From Deltaproteobacteria bacterium (lineage in GTDB: Bacteria; Myxococcota_A; Polyangia; Polyangiales; Houyiibacteriaceae): DNA of 43,982 nt. Each line of letters starts with the position of its first letter. Positions within the stretch are counted from its first letter, which is position 1. The DNA lies in NCBI GenBank assembly GCA_004283055.1, contig SHLP01000016.1, forward strand, positions 1 through 43,982. Reading direction: 5' to 3'. The notes beneath the pieces were generated by a model. That model was not told the origin of the DNA and ran no database searches. It saw only the letters and a list, made by a program, of their open reading frames with translations. The translations under genes and the position numbers were made by a program. Positions 7,858-15,884 of this stretch are shown here, in pieces.

Positions 7858-9341
7858 CGCGCAAAGCCGGCGAGGATGGCTTTGTAAAACATGTTGCCGA
7901 TGATCTCGTAGCCAGCTGGCGTGGCATGGCGGAAGTCGCCCATTGCGAGCCTCGGTCGCGCCTTGTACCAGCGTCGCATCGCATCCTCACCTCCCATCGC
8001 CCGCCAGGTATCGTAGAACGCGCACCCGGAATCGGTCGCGGCCCTCCGCTGTGCCGCGACGATCAGTGGGATGGTGGGTAGCGTGCGAATTCGACCACGG
8101 GTGCGTCGCGCCTGGTCGAGCGGCGCAAAAACCAGGCAAGCGAGGTCTTCACGCCCTTGTCGCATTCGACGCAAGACTTTCATGTAGTCCTCGTAGAACA
8201 TTTGCTCCGTTCGGTCGTCGCTCGCCTCGTTTCCTCCGAAGCCCAAGACGATGAGGTTGGTGCCACGCTGCTCGAGCTGGCGCCGGATGTGCGTCTCGTC
8301 GAAGTTGAGCAATCGATTCGCCCGCGCTCCGACGAGGCCGAGGGAGTCGTAGACCACACCGGGACCATCGCGCTCCATCACCACGCCGTAGAAGCTCACG
8401 GGGCCGCCGCGCTGGTAGCGAAGCTCAATCGAGTGCGGCCCATCGGGAACTTCGATCGAGAAGACGCCATCGCCGGGCAAATCCGCTTTCGTGGATACGA
8501 TTTCGCGGTCCTCGCGGTCGACTCGAACGGAGAACTTTCCTCCGCGCGGCTGCTGCTCGAAGAAGATATCGAAGCGCGACGCCTTTTTCCCGACGGCGCC
8601 CCGCCTAGCCGTGCCGATGCGTGCCCACGAGCCTCGCATGGCCGTCGACTGCACTCCGCCATATCCGTAGCGGCCGTGGCGATCCTGTCGGCGCACGACT
8701 TCGCGTAGCTCCCAGGCTTCGGGATTGGACGATTGCACGACACCCCGATGCTTGTAAGGAATGAACCCTTTTGCCGCGAGAACGAAGCCGTGACCCGCGT
8801 CACCAAAACGCGCCTGCAGGTTCTGACGCACCGTCGACGTGATCAGGTCTGTAGCGATGCTCGAGTCGCCGTAGTGCCCGACGCGGGTGATGGCGCCCTC
8901 ATCGCCGCGCGCAGTCCTCTCCAGGGCCTCGTAAAACGCACGCATGCCCCGCCCGGTCGGGTCCTCGATCTGAACCGATATCCCCGAATACTCGGCGGGC
9001 TCGATCGCGATCTCTTCTTCTGCCGCTCGCGGCGGAGCGATGATCGGCTTGGTTCCTAGGTTTGCGGCTACGGTTTCTCCGACCGCCTCGGCGAGGCGCT
9101 TGGTGCCCGAGCCCTCGCCTGCCGTCGCGCGGTAAGAGCCACCGTGACCGGCGAAGGCGGGGATTTCGCCCCATCGCTTGAACAGCCGGACGATCGGAAC
9201 GTCCTCTTCGCTGGGAATCCAAGGTCTGAGCGATTGGATCGGAGGGATCAAGTACGTCAGCATGCACGCCGCCAACATGAACACGACGACCGTGACTAGG
9301 TGGCGTAGCGGAGTGAGACGTTCTTGGTTTGCTTGGGTCAT
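7686..9341 (-). CDS. SGNH-hydrolase-like anchored protein, copy 2
   Basis: Protein of 551 residues with one N-terminal membrane segment (about 12-33) and a periplasmic SGNH-type domain: GDSS (Ser160), FGGNEAS (Asn371) and DFRH (469-472). This copy keeps the classical GDS. The real start is the ATG at 9341; the frame runs upstream, but those codons lie in the MBOAT gene. Its ATG overlaps the MBOAT stop by one base (TGATG), so the two are translationally coupled and probably act together, as AlgI-type acyltransferases do with AlgX/AlgJ-type SGNH partners. After the fold, a Ser/Asp-rich tail of about 50 residues is encoded antisense to the end of copy 1. Confidence 0.78.
   Translation of the reverse strand: MTQANQERLTPLRHLVTVVVFMLAACMLTYLIPPIQSLRPWIPSEEDVPIVRLFKRWGEIPAFAGHGGSYRATAGEGSGTKRLAEAVGETVAANLGTKPIIAPPRAAEEEIAIEPAEYSGISVQIEDPTGRGMRAFYEALERTARGDEGAITRVGHYGDSSIATDLITSTVRQNLQARFGDAGHGFVLAAKGFIPYKHRGVVQSSNPEAWELREVVRRQDRHGRYGYGGVQSTAMRGSWARIGTARRGAVGKKASRFDIFFEQQPRGGKFSVRVDREDREIVSTKADLPGDGVFSIEVPDGPHSIELRYQRGGPVSFYGVVMERDGPGVVYDSLGLVGARANRLLNFDETHIRRQLEQRGTNLIVLGFGGNEASDDRTEQMFYEDYMKVLRRMRQGREDLACLVFAPLDQARRTRGRIRTLPTIPLIVAAQRRAATDSGCAFYDTWRAMGGEDAMRRWYKARPRLAMGDFRHATPAGYEIIGNMFYKAILAGFARYLSKAPSTTVPASTDPSTPSAEPADASDSLDSVDSTDSPDGGIPSSSAESNTSPKR
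7744..7779. repeat. GAGTC/GACTC-rich repeat read on both strands
   Basis: Tract of repeated GAGTC units with a few substitutions. On the plus strand it is read as GAG-TCN, giving Glu-Ser repeats in copy 1. On the minus strand the same bases are read as GAC-TCN, giving Asp-Ser repeats in copy 2. It lies inside the antisense overlap of the two convergent genes. Confidence 0.75.
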
Positions 9342-10780
9342 CAGAATTGGAAATAGATGTACGGAACGACTTCGCTCGTCGCTACCACGCTCAGCGCGAA
9401 GCCGACCACGGCGAGTGCGATGCCCTGTGCGGGTGCGGGCATCAATTTGAAGCGGAGCTCGATCGATTCGAACCAACGCTTCGGACTGTAGTGGGCCAGA
9501 AAAGTCACGATCAGCATCGCCCAGACGCCGAGCGAGATCTGGGCGACTGAGAAGGTCCCCGACCCGAGCCGGGCGGTCACGTCCGCGGCGTTCTGCAGGC
9601 TCGTCGCCCTGAAGAGAATGCGTGAAAAAACGACGAACTGCAGAGCCCAAAACACTTTGAAAGCATGAACCTGCCAGCTGTCGACGGTGTCGCGGCTGCG
9701 GCCGGACCGTCTGTAGAAGAATCGGTGAACCACCATCGCCATCGACTGGAGGATTGCGTAGAACACGAAGGTCCAAGATGCGCCGTGCCAGATGCCGATC
9801 AGAAACATGGTGAGCCAGAGGTTCCAGTAGGCGCGGATTGGACCGCCACGGGAGCCGCCCAACGGGAAGTAGAGGTAGTCACGGAGCCAAGTGGAGAGCG
9901 TCATGTGCCAACGGCGCCAGAACTCCGCGGGGCTCGCGGACTGGTAGGGGCGGTCGAAGTTTCTCGGAAGCTCGAGCCCCATCAGTTTCGCCGAGCCGCG
10001 CGCGACGTCGGTGTAGCCAGAGAAGTCGCAGTAGATCTGCATCGTGAAACCGTAGAGCGCGATCACGACCTCGGCCCCGCTGTACAGCTCCGGCTGATCA
10101 AAAATTCGGTCGACCAAGTTGACCGAGAGGTAGTCGGCGATGGCGACCTTTTTGACCATTCCCGTTGCGATGAGGAAGAGCCCCTGCGTGACCTGATCAT
10201 CCCGAAGCGTGATTTTGCGCTGTAGTTGAGGCAGCAGCTGTGAAGCACGGACGATGGGCCCGGCGACCAGCTGGGGGAAGTACGTCACGAAGAAAGCGAA
10301 CTGGAAGAAGTTGCGGGTCGGCTCGAGCTTGCCTCGGTAGATGTCGATCGTGTAGCTGAGCGTCTGAAACGTATAGAAGGAGATGCCTACCGGGAGCAGA
10401 ACGTCGAGGAATGGCGGGTCTGGGATCTCGATGCCGAAAAAGAGCGCCAGCACGTCCGCGGTCGCCTGCGAGGCGAAGTTGAAATACTTGAAAAGCCCGA
10501 GGAGCCCGAGGTTGGAAACCAGGCTGACGATGAGCCAGCGCTTTCGGCCCCTCTGGCTTTCCGTGGCGTGGATCCGAAGGCCAACGAAGTAGTCGATGAC
10601 CGTTGAACCGAGGATCAGAACGATATAGGCGGGGTGCCATGCCATGTAGAAGAGGCATGACGCCACGAAGATGAAGATGATCCGCAGCTGGGCATGGCGA
10701 GCTAGTAGCCAGAACCCCGTGACGGCAATGCCCAGGAAGAGAATGTAGTCGAGGCTATTGAAGAGCACGGGTCCCCTCAC
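9341..10780 (-). CDS. MBOAT family O-acyltransferase (AlgI-like)
   Basis: Polytopic inner-membrane acyltransferase of 479 residues that should move acyl groups (usually acetyl) across the membrane for polysaccharide or lipid modification. Family signatures are GISFYTFQTLSYTID, MQIYCDFSGYTDVARG, FWRRWHMTLSTWLRDYLY and the conserved-histidine motif GIWHGASW. About ten or more hydrophobic segments are visible and the length is usual for AlgI. It begins with GTG at 10780; an in-frame GTG at 10768 would give the more typical N-terminus LFNSLDY. It overlaps the downstream SGNH gene by one base. The polymer modified is unknown. Confidence 0.92.
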   Translation of the reverse strand: MRGPVLFNSLDYILFLGIAVTGFWLLARHAQLRIIFIFVASCLFYMAWHPAYIVLILGSTVIDYFVGLRIHATESQRGRKRWLIVSLVSNLGLLGLFKYFNFASQATADVLALFFGIEIPDPPFLDVLLPVGISFYTFQTLSYTIDIYRGKLEPTRNFFQFAFFVTYFPQLVAGPIVRASQLLPQLQRKITLRDDQVTQGLFLIATGMVKKVAIADYLSVNLVDRIFDQPELYSGAEVVIALYGFTMQIYCDFSGYTDVARGSAKLMGLELPRNFDRPYQSASPAEFWRRWHMTLSTWLRDYLYFPLGGSRGGPIRAYWNLWLTMFLIGIWHGASWTFVFYAILQSMAMVVHRFFYRRSGRSRDTVDSWQVHAFKVFWALQFVVFSRILFRATSLQNAADVTARLGSGTFSVAQISLGVWAMLIVTFLAHYSPKRWFESIELRFKLMPAPAQGIALAVVGFALSVVATSEVVPYIYFQF

Positions 10781-10879
10781 CCTGCGGGAGTGCGCCCGGT
10801 TCTAGCCGCAGGCCGCCCTGCACGCTAGCTGCTTGACGGAGGCCCCGCTTCGACCAAGCATCTGCGGCCGGAGGTCGGG

Positions 10880-11644
10880 ATGAAGATTGCTGGTTCAGTA
10901 GCCTTGGTGACGGGTGGCGCTTCTGGCTTGGGCGAGGCGACGGTGCGCAAGCTCGTGGGTCAAGGGGGGCGGGCGGTGATTGTCGATCTCAACGCCGACC
11001 GGGGAAAGAAGCTCGCCGCGGAGCTCGGCGACGCGGCGACCTACGCGCAGGCGGACGTCAGCAACGCGGAGGAAGTCCAAGCGGCGGTCGACCAGGCGAC
11101 GTCGATGGGGACCCTCCGCGCCGCGATCAGCTGCGCCGGGATCGGATTCGGCATGCGGACGGTTGGGAAGGACGGCACGCCTCACGACCTCGGCGTCTTT
11201 CAGAAGGTCGTTTCGGTCAATCTCATCGGCACGTTCAACGTGCTCCGCCTCGCCGCTTCGGCCATGGCGAAAAACGAGCCCGATGACGGGGAGCGGGGCG
11301 TCGTCATCAATACGGCCTCGGTGGCTGCCTTCGACGGCCAGATCGGGCAAGTCGCGTACTCGGCGTCGAAGGGCGGAATCGTGGGGCTGACGCTGCCGGC
11401 TGCACGCGATCTCTCCAAAGCGCAGATTCGCGTCGTGACGATAGCCCCGGGAACGTTCGACACGCCCTTGCTGGCCTCGCTTCCCGACGAGATGCGGGTA
11501 GCGCTTGCCGCGACGATCCCGCACCCCAGTCGGCTCGGACGCCCCGAGGAGTTTGGCGCGCTCGCCTGCCACATCGTCGAAAACAGCTACCTCAACGGCG
11601 AAGTCATTCGTCTCGACGGCTCCATTCGGATGGCGCCGCGCTAG
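10880..11644 (+). CDS. Short-chain dehydrogenase (3-hydroxyacyl-CoA dehydrogenase type 2-like)
   Basis: NAD(P)-dependent oxidoreductase of 254 residues with a Rossmann fold. The cofactor loop is TGGASGLG at 11-18, and an Asp in IVDLN (Asp36) favours NAD over NADP. Catalytic residues are Asn114, Ser147, Tyr160 and Lys164 in AYSASKGG. The C-terminal part, with [10 protein letters not shown] and LGRPEEFG, resembles type 2 3-hydroxyacyl-CoA dehydrogenases (HSD10 group), which act in fatty-acid or branched-chain acyl-CoA oxidation. It is divergent from the MBOAT gene with about 100 bp between them and precedes the MATE gene by 35 bp. Confidence 0.88.
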   Translation: MKIAGSVALVTGGASGLGEATVRKLVGQGGRAVIVDLNADRGKKLAAELGDAATYAQADVSNAEEVQAAVDQATSMGTLRAAISCAGIGFGMRTVGKDGTPHDLGVFQKVVSVNLIGTFNVLRLAASAMAKNEPDDGERGVVINTASVAAFDGQIGQVAYSASKGGIVGLTLPAARDLSKAQIRVVTIAPGTFDTPLLASLPDEMRVALAATIPHPSRLGRPEEFGALACHIVENSYLNGEVIRLDGSIRMAPR

Positions 11645-11679
11645 CTTGCCGCCGTACGCGACAGTTTTAGAGTCCGGCC

Positions 11680-13044
11680 GTGGCTGACGCGGCGCAAGCA
11701 GAGGTGCACCTCCTCGGCGTGCCGTTGCCGCGGAGGCGCAGGATACTTGGGCTCGCGCTTCCGATCATCGGCGGAATGCTTTCGCAGAATGTGCTCAACC
11801 TCGTCGACACCGCGATGGTTGGCACCCTGGGCGACGCGGCTCTCGCCGGCGTAGGTCTCGGCGGCTTTGCAAATTTTCTCTTCTCCGCCTTCATCTTGGG
11901 CCTCTCCGCGGGCGTCCAGGCCATGGCCGCGCGTCGCGTCGGGGAAGGGCGGCTCAGCGAAACGGCGATCCCGCTGAACGGGGGCCTGCTGCTTGCTCTG
12001 ATCATCGCCGTCCCTTGGTCAGCGACCCTGATTGCGCTCGCGCCCGAGTACTTCCCAGTGCTGACGAGCGATATGGCTGTCGTCGATCAAGGCGTGCCCT
12101 ACCTTCGGGCCCGGCTCTTCGCGATGTTCGCGATGGGGATGAACTTCGCGTTCCGCGGCTATTGGAACGCAGTCGACAAGTCGATCCTCTACATGCGGAC
12201 GCTCATCACGATGCACGTCGTGAACATCTTCCTCAACTGGGTGCTGATCTTCGGAAACCTCGGCGCGCCGGAGCTCGGGGCGACGGGCGCCGGTCTGGCG
12301 TCGGCCATCGCAACCGTGTTTGGAACAGCCTCCTATTTCGTGCTCGGTCGCAGCTACGCGCGCGACGCCGGATTTCTTCACGGGTTGCCCGACCGGGCTA
12401 CGATGACGACGATGATTCGACTGGCCGCACCCGCTGGCCTTCAGCAGTTCTTTTTCGCGGCGGGTATGACGGTCTTCCTCATGCTCGTCGCCCGCATGGG
12501 GACGCCCGAGCTCGCGGCGACCAAAGTGATCATCGATCTCATGCTCGTCGGCATCCTGCCTGGAATCGGCTTCGGGCTGGCTGCGGCGTCGCTCGCCGGG
12601 CAAGCGCTTGGTCGGAATGATCCCGACGATGCCGAACGCTGGGGATGGGATGTCACCAAGATGGCGATCGTGGTCGTTGGTGCGCTCAGCGTCCCCGCGG
12701 TGCTGCTGCCCCAATGGATCCTGAGCGGCTTCATCCACGAGCCGGCGACGCTCGAGCTCGCGAAGAGCCCGCTTCGGCTCGTCGCAGCGTTTCTGTTCTT
12801 CGATGCCGTCGGGATGGTCTTGATGAACGCGCTGATGGGAGCGGGTGACGTCAAGCGCGTGATGTTCATCGCCACCGGCTTTCAGTGGCTGATCTTCTTG
12901 CCGCTCGTCTACCTATTCGGTCCCGTGATGGGCCTTGGGCTCGTGGTGGTGTTCGCCGTTCAGGTGGTTTACCGCGGCCTGCAGTCGATCACGTTTGCGC
13001 TGATGTGGAAGCGTGGGCGCTGGCAGTCGATCGCGCTTCACTGA
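11680..13044 (+). CDS. MATE family efflux transporter
   Basis: Inner-membrane protein of 454 residues with about twelve hydrophobic segments, predicted to export cationic or hydrophobic compounds using an ion gradient. The opening LALPIIGGMLSQNVLNLVDTAMVGTLGDAAL is typical of the first MATE repeat (only the pattern is cited), and the second half repeats it with LAAPAGLQQF and GFGLAAASLAGQALG. The start is GTG. It follows the SDR gene on the same strand and converges with a small leftward gene. Substrate cannot be inferred. Confidence 0.92.
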   Translation: MADAAQAEVHLLGVPLPRRRRILGLALPIIGGMLSQNVLNLVDTAMVGTLGDAALAGVGLGGFANFLFSAFILGLSAGVQAMAARRVGEGRLSETAIPLNGGLLLALIIAVPWSATLIALAPEYFPVLTSDMAVVDQGVPYLRARLFAMFAMGMNFAFRGYWNAVDKSILYMRTLITMHVVNIFLNWVLIFGNLGAPELGATGAGLASAIATVFGTASYFVLGRSYARDAGFLHGLPDRATMTTMIRLAAPAGLQQFFFAAGMTVFLMLVARMGTPELAATKVIIDLMLVGILPGIGFGLAAASLAGQALGRNDPDDAERWGWDVTKMAIVVVGALSVPAVLLPQWILSGFIHEPATLELAKSPLRLVAAFLFFDAVGMVLMNALMGAGDVKRVMFIATGFQWLIFLPLVYLFGPVMGLGLVVVFAVQVVYRGLQSITFALMWKRGRWQSIALH

Positions 13045-13081
13045 CCATCGGGCGCGTGTGTCCGGGGCTCTTCGTCGCGCC

Positions 13082-13438
13082 TCATTCGACGGGGTCACCC
13101 GTCGTCCGGTCGAGCGTCATCCAGGGCGTCCCGGCAATCTGCACCTCGATGACCTCTTCGCTGACCGTAAGGGTGGGTTTGCTCGTGAGGCTGCCCAAGT
13201 CGGCCCGCCAGAGCTCTTTGCCCGAGCCGACGTCCGTGGCGATGACCACGCCAGGGTCGCCCGCCAGCGCTTCGTAGAGAACGCCCTCGCTCAGAACAGA
13301 TGCGCGTTCAGCCTCCGTCTGGATACGGCTGTTCTTCTCCAGGCGAGTCGCGCCAAACCATGCGGCGAGGCCGGCGGCTAGAACCAGCGCCAACATCACC
13401 CCGACGACTCGCTTTCCAGACTTGTCCTCTTCGGTCAC
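13082..13438 (-). CDS. Small membrane-anchored protein with one PQQ-like repeat
   Basis: Unrecognised protein of 118 residues. A short charged N-terminus is followed by one membrane helix (about 11-28) and an exported domain. That domain contains VIATDVGSGKELWRADLG, which looks like one blade of a PQQ-type propeller, though one blade cannot make a propeller. The start is GTG. It is the last of three leftward genes, 31 bp after the four-helix membrane protein, and may serve the same electron-transfer or envelope function. No family assigned. Confidence 0.6.
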   Translation of the reverse strand: MTEEDKSGKRVVGVMLALVLAAGLAAWFGATRLEKNSRIQTEAERASVLSEGVLYEALAGDPGVVIATDVGSGKELWRADLGSLTSKPTLTVSEEVIEVQIAGTPWMTLDRTTGDPVE

Positions 13439-13469
13439 GGCTGGTTCTTAGCACGCTCGTCTGCTGTGC

Positions 13470-14018
13470 CTAGCGGCGCCACATCTCCCAAATCGGCGCG
13501 ACGCTCATCACCAGGTAACTCGCGAGTAGAAGAAGCCCGGATAGCGCATAGGCCGCCAACGAGCCCGCGTAGTCATGCGCGACGAGCCAGGGGGCGGCGA
13601 TGTGTAGTGCGGTCCCGAAGGAACCGATCGCGACCCACGCGACCTTCAACGGCTTCCGCGCTCGGGAGAGCATGTACATGTGGCTGAGGATGAGCAGGTA
13701 CACCGGCATCGAGAACAGGTGGAAGTGCGTGATCTCCAGAAGCTTCCGGCGGGGCATCGGTTCGAACGCGGCTAGGGCCTCTCCGCCCGGGGGAATCACG
13801 AGCGCGGGGCCTCCTTCGACCTCGGTCTCATCCACGGGCGGCGCTTCGCCTCCGTAGTAGCCATCCGCACCGCTCAGATCGATACCGACCATGTCGTGCG
13901 TCAACGCGACCGTAAGCGCCAAGCCGAGCAGCGTGAACACGAGGAACACCGTGTAGACGGCGCGAGCGCCGAGGGGTAGGGCGCGGAGCCTGCCGGAAGG
14001 TCGGGTGAAATCCTGCAT
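13470..14018 (-). CDS. Four-helix membrane protein with His-rich helix
   Basis: Unrecognised integral membrane protein of 182 residues. Helix 1 (about 19-40) is followed by a periplasmic Gly/Glu-rich loop containing GADGYYGGEAPP, then three more helices. Helix 2 begins ITHFHLFSMPVYLLILSHMYML, with three histidines that could bind haem or metal, and helix 3 and its flank carry a further histidine pair in LHIAAPWLVAHDY. The gene starts 8 bp after the FMN-binding gene, so the two are likely cotranscribed and may form a membrane flavin-haem electron-transfer pair. Function is inference. Confidence 0.7.
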   Translation of the reverse strand: MQDFTRPSGRLRALPLGARAVYTVFLVFTLLGLALTVALTHDMVGIDLSGADGYYGGEAPPVDETEVEGGPALVIPPGGEALAAFEPMPRRKLLEITHFHLFSMPVYLLILSHMYMLSRARKPLKVAWVAIGSFGTALHIAAPWLVAHDYAGSLAAYALSGLLLLASYLVMSVAPIWEMWRR

Positions 14019-14026
14019 GGTTCGAG

Positions 14027-14587
14027 CTATGACGACGAGAGCACGGCGTCATGCAGTAGCACAGTCGCCCGCTTCACTGCTTTGGCCATCGCATGCGCAG
14101 AGAGGGTGGCACCGGAGATGATGTCGATGTCGTGTCCCGGTCGAAAGCCGCTTGCAGCTTGCCTTCCAACGAACTGCTCGCGGAAGCGCTTGGAGCGAAT
14201 GCCTTCGCCGTAAGGCTCGCGGTACGCAACCACCTCGACCCGGGTTACTCGGCCCTCGCCGTCGAAGAACGTCGCAAAGTCGATGTACTCGTGCTGACCG
14301 ATCTCACGGTCGAAAAGGGCGTACCCGTCGACACGGCTGCCCGAGTGCGCAACGTAGAAGATGAACTCTCCTCTTTCGAGCTTTTGGCCCAGGCGCTTCT
14401 CGAGGCCCTCGCGATCGGTCTCAGATAGCTCGATGCGCTCGAAGTCGACGAGCTCCGACTCGCGGAACTGCTCGGCGAGAAGACCCCGGACGCTGAAGTA
14501 GACCTGCGCACGGCCGGTTGCGGCCAAGCCGGCGCCGAAGAGCGCAAGAACGAAGATCCAGGCTGCCTTGTTGAAAACGCTTTTCAT
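14027..14587 (-). CDS. FMN-binding domain protein (flavinylated type)
   Basis: Exported protein of 186 residues with an N-terminal hydrophobic segment (about 8-25) and a C-terminal FMN-binding domain related to NqrC/RnfG/NosR. The covalent flavinylation motif SGAT occurs in DIISGATLSAHAM near the C-terminus, in which the Thr is the expected FMN acceptor; attachment would need an ApbE enzyme, not seen here. The ATG at 14587 is chosen because it places the hydrophobic signal at the N-terminus; the frame extends another 19 codons. It heads a leftward operon with a four-helix protein and a small anchored protein. A perfect inverted repeat surrounds the start codon. Confidence 0.82.
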   Translation of the reverse strand: MKSVFNKAAWIFVLALFGAGLAATGRAQVYFSVRGLLAEQFRESELVDFERIELSETDREGLEKRLGQKLERGEFIFYVAHSGSRVDGYALFDREIGQHEYIDFATFFDGEGRVTRVEVVAYREPYGEGIRSKRFREQFVGRQAASGFRPGHDIDIISGATLSAHAMAKAVKRATVLLHDAVLSSS

Positions 14588-14600
14588 CTTCGTTTTCAAC
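14570..14600 (-). promoter_or_regulatory. Inverted repeat around a start codon, containing a Fur-like box
   Basis: Perfect 10-base arms (GTTGAAAACG at 14570-14579 and CGTTTTCAAC at 14591-14600) enclose 11 bases that contain the ATG of the FMN-binding gene. As RNA this would place the start codon in a loop. Within it, TGAAAACGCTTTTCA (14572-14586) has the arms TGAAAA-N3-TTTTCA, the same as the site at 23822-23836. It could be a protein operator, an mRNA hairpin, or both; which one is not decided by sequence. Confidence 0.5.
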
Positions 14601-14639
14601 GATACGGGCAGCGCAGATGGCCTGCAAGTCGAAATTCTG

Positions 14640-14652
14640 CGCAAAATTTGCG
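14640..14652. promoter_or_regulatory. Short palindrome in divergent intergenic region
   Basis: CGCAAA-A-TTTGCG, a perfect 6-1-6 palindrome, lies in the 233-bp space between the leftward FMN-binding gene and the rightward sigma-factor operon, followed by a short T run. It may be an operator. Nothing else coding is supported in this space; no clear sigma-type promoter was recognised. Confidence 0.3.
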
Positions 14653-14820
14653 GTTTTTGTGGCCCGATACCGCCTAGTTCGTTCCCGCGCTGTCGGGGCT
14701 CTGTCGAATTCAGTCCGATCCCTGAATCCTTTTCACCGCTCGAGGGCTCTCCAGAGATGTCCCCCCGGAGTGCCCGCGAATGAGCGCTGGAGCTGGGGTC
14801 ATGGAAAAAGGAGTCTTGTC

Positions 14821-15054
14821 ATGAGTGCGTTCTTTCCGCGAAACGAACATGCCGTAGACCGCGTGATCCGCGTGGTCCTTGGGCTCGGCCTTCTGTCACT
14901 GGTATGGATCGGGCCACAGACAGCCTGGGGCTGGGTGGGTCTCGTTCCCTTGGTCACCGGCTTGGCGGGTCGCTGCCCGCTCTACAGGATCTTCGGAATC
15001 TCGACATGCTCGATCGGCACCCAAAAGACGAATCAACCCCCGACCCAGATTTGA
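14821..15054 (+). CDS. DUF2892 family inner-membrane protein
   Basis: Small protein of 77 residues with two membrane helices, matching the YgaP-type transmembrane domain (DUF2892). Its N-terminus FPRNEHAVDRVIRVVLG and the end of the second helix, LAGRCPLYRIFGISTC, are the recognisable family features, with the two conserved cysteines. A strong AAGGAG site lies about 7 bases before the ATG. It opens the sigma/anti-sigma operon and overlaps the start of the sigma-factor gene. Role unknown; some relatives sit next to rhodanese or sulfur-redox proteins. Confidence 0.85.
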   Translation: MSAFFPRNEHAVDRVIRVVLGLGLLSLVWIGPQTAWGWVGLVPLVTGLAGRCPLYRIFGISTCSIGTQKTNQPPTQI

Positions 15055-15611
15055 TGGCACGAGCCGCCGCTGGAGACCGCCGCGCGTTCGAGCTTCTGGT
15101 CGAGCGTCACGCGGCGGCGGTTCTTCGGTTGGCGACCGCTGTCACCGATGATCGGGCAAGTGCCGAAGATGTCCTGCAACAAACCTTTCTATCTGCTTAT
15201 CGCAATGCAGCGAGCTTTCGTGCGGAAGCGTCTGCCCGAAGTTGGCTTCTCACCATCGCGCGGAATGCGGCATATCGGCTCGGCGCAAAACGAGGTCGCG
15301 AGGACTTGATGGACGAGCCGCTGATGACACTCGGCCGGGAGGCCGGTTGGGGCAGCGACAACCCGGAGACGCTGGCGATTGCCGCGCAGCGGAGAGACAC
15401 GCTGACCAGGGCGCTTCAGACCTTGACGCCCGGCGATCGAGAGGTTCTGATCCTGCGAGACATCGAAGGTTTGAGCGGGCAAGAAGCCGCGGAAGTCCTG
15501 GCTATCACGGGTGCGGCCCTCAAGAGCCGCTTGCATCGCGCACGGCTTCGGCTTGCCGGAGTGCTACGCGTCAGCACAGAAATCAAGCTCACCGGCGCGG
15601 AAGGAGGCTAG
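15006..15611 (+). CDS. ECF (group IV) RNA polymerase sigma factor
   Basis: Alternative sigma factor of about 201 residues. Region 2 is visible as AGDRRAFELLVERH and DRASAEDVLQQTFLSAYRN; region 4 as LTPGDREVLILRDIEGLSGQEAAEVL with the recognition helix ALKSRLHRARLRL. The ATG at 15006 is chosen because it keeps the DPDLMARAAAGD lead-in usual for the family; it overlaps the DUF2892 gene by 49 bases. A second ATG at 15054 overlaps the DUF2892 stop by one base and would give a product 16 residues shorter. The anti-sigma gene follows by 2 bp. Confidence 0.92.
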   Translation: MLDRHPKDESTPDPDLMARAAAGDRRAFELLVERHAAAVLRLATAVTDDRASAEDVLQQTFLSAYRNAASFRAEASARSWLLTIARNAAYRLGAKRGREDLMDEPLMTLGREAGWGSDNPETLAIAAQRRDTLTRALQTLTPGDREVLILRDIEGLSGQEAAEVLAITGAALKSRLHRARLRLAGVLRVSTEIKLTGAEGG

Positions 15612-15613
15612 CG

Positions 15614-15877
15614 ATGAAGGAACGGAACGTGGGCGGTCTACGTTGTTCGGAAGTCCTCGCAGCTCTGAGCGAGTACGTGGATGGCGAGCTCGACCGATCG
15701 ATGGTCGACAAAGTGGAAAACCACCTCCTGGGCTGCCCCAACTGCGAACGTTTCGGTCGAAACTTCGGATCGATGGTCGTTTCACTGCGGAAGGAGTCCC
15801 AACAAAGCCCGGAGGCGGAGCTCGAAGTCATGTCGCGATTGCTCGAGCGACTGCGCAGCGCCAAAACGGAAGCCTGA
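15614..15877 (+). CDS. Zinc-finger anti-sigma factor (zf-HC2)
   Basis: Cytosolic protein of 87 residues expected to bind and silence the sigma factor encoded just upstream. It has the ZAS-type motif: an early Cys in LRCSEVL, then HLLGCPNC, giving H-x3-C-x2-C, with the typical EYVDGELD between them. No membrane helix follows, so this is a soluble, possibly redox-sensing, anti-sigma factor. The ribosome site AAGGAGG (15601-15607) lies at the end of the sigma gene. The signal it senses is unknown; zinc-cysteine versions often respond to thiol oxidation. Confidence 0.9.
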   Translation: MKERNVGGLRCSEVLAALSEYVDGELDRSMVDKVENHLLGCPNCERFGRNFGSMVVSLRKESQQSPEAELEVMSRLLERLRSAKTEA

Positions 15878-15884
15878 AGATCGC

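Noticed and set aside
10833-10861. Possible -35 TTGACG and -10 AAGCAT for the SDR gene
   Set aside because: Spacing of 17 bp is right but the -10 matches only about half the consensus; too weak to list.
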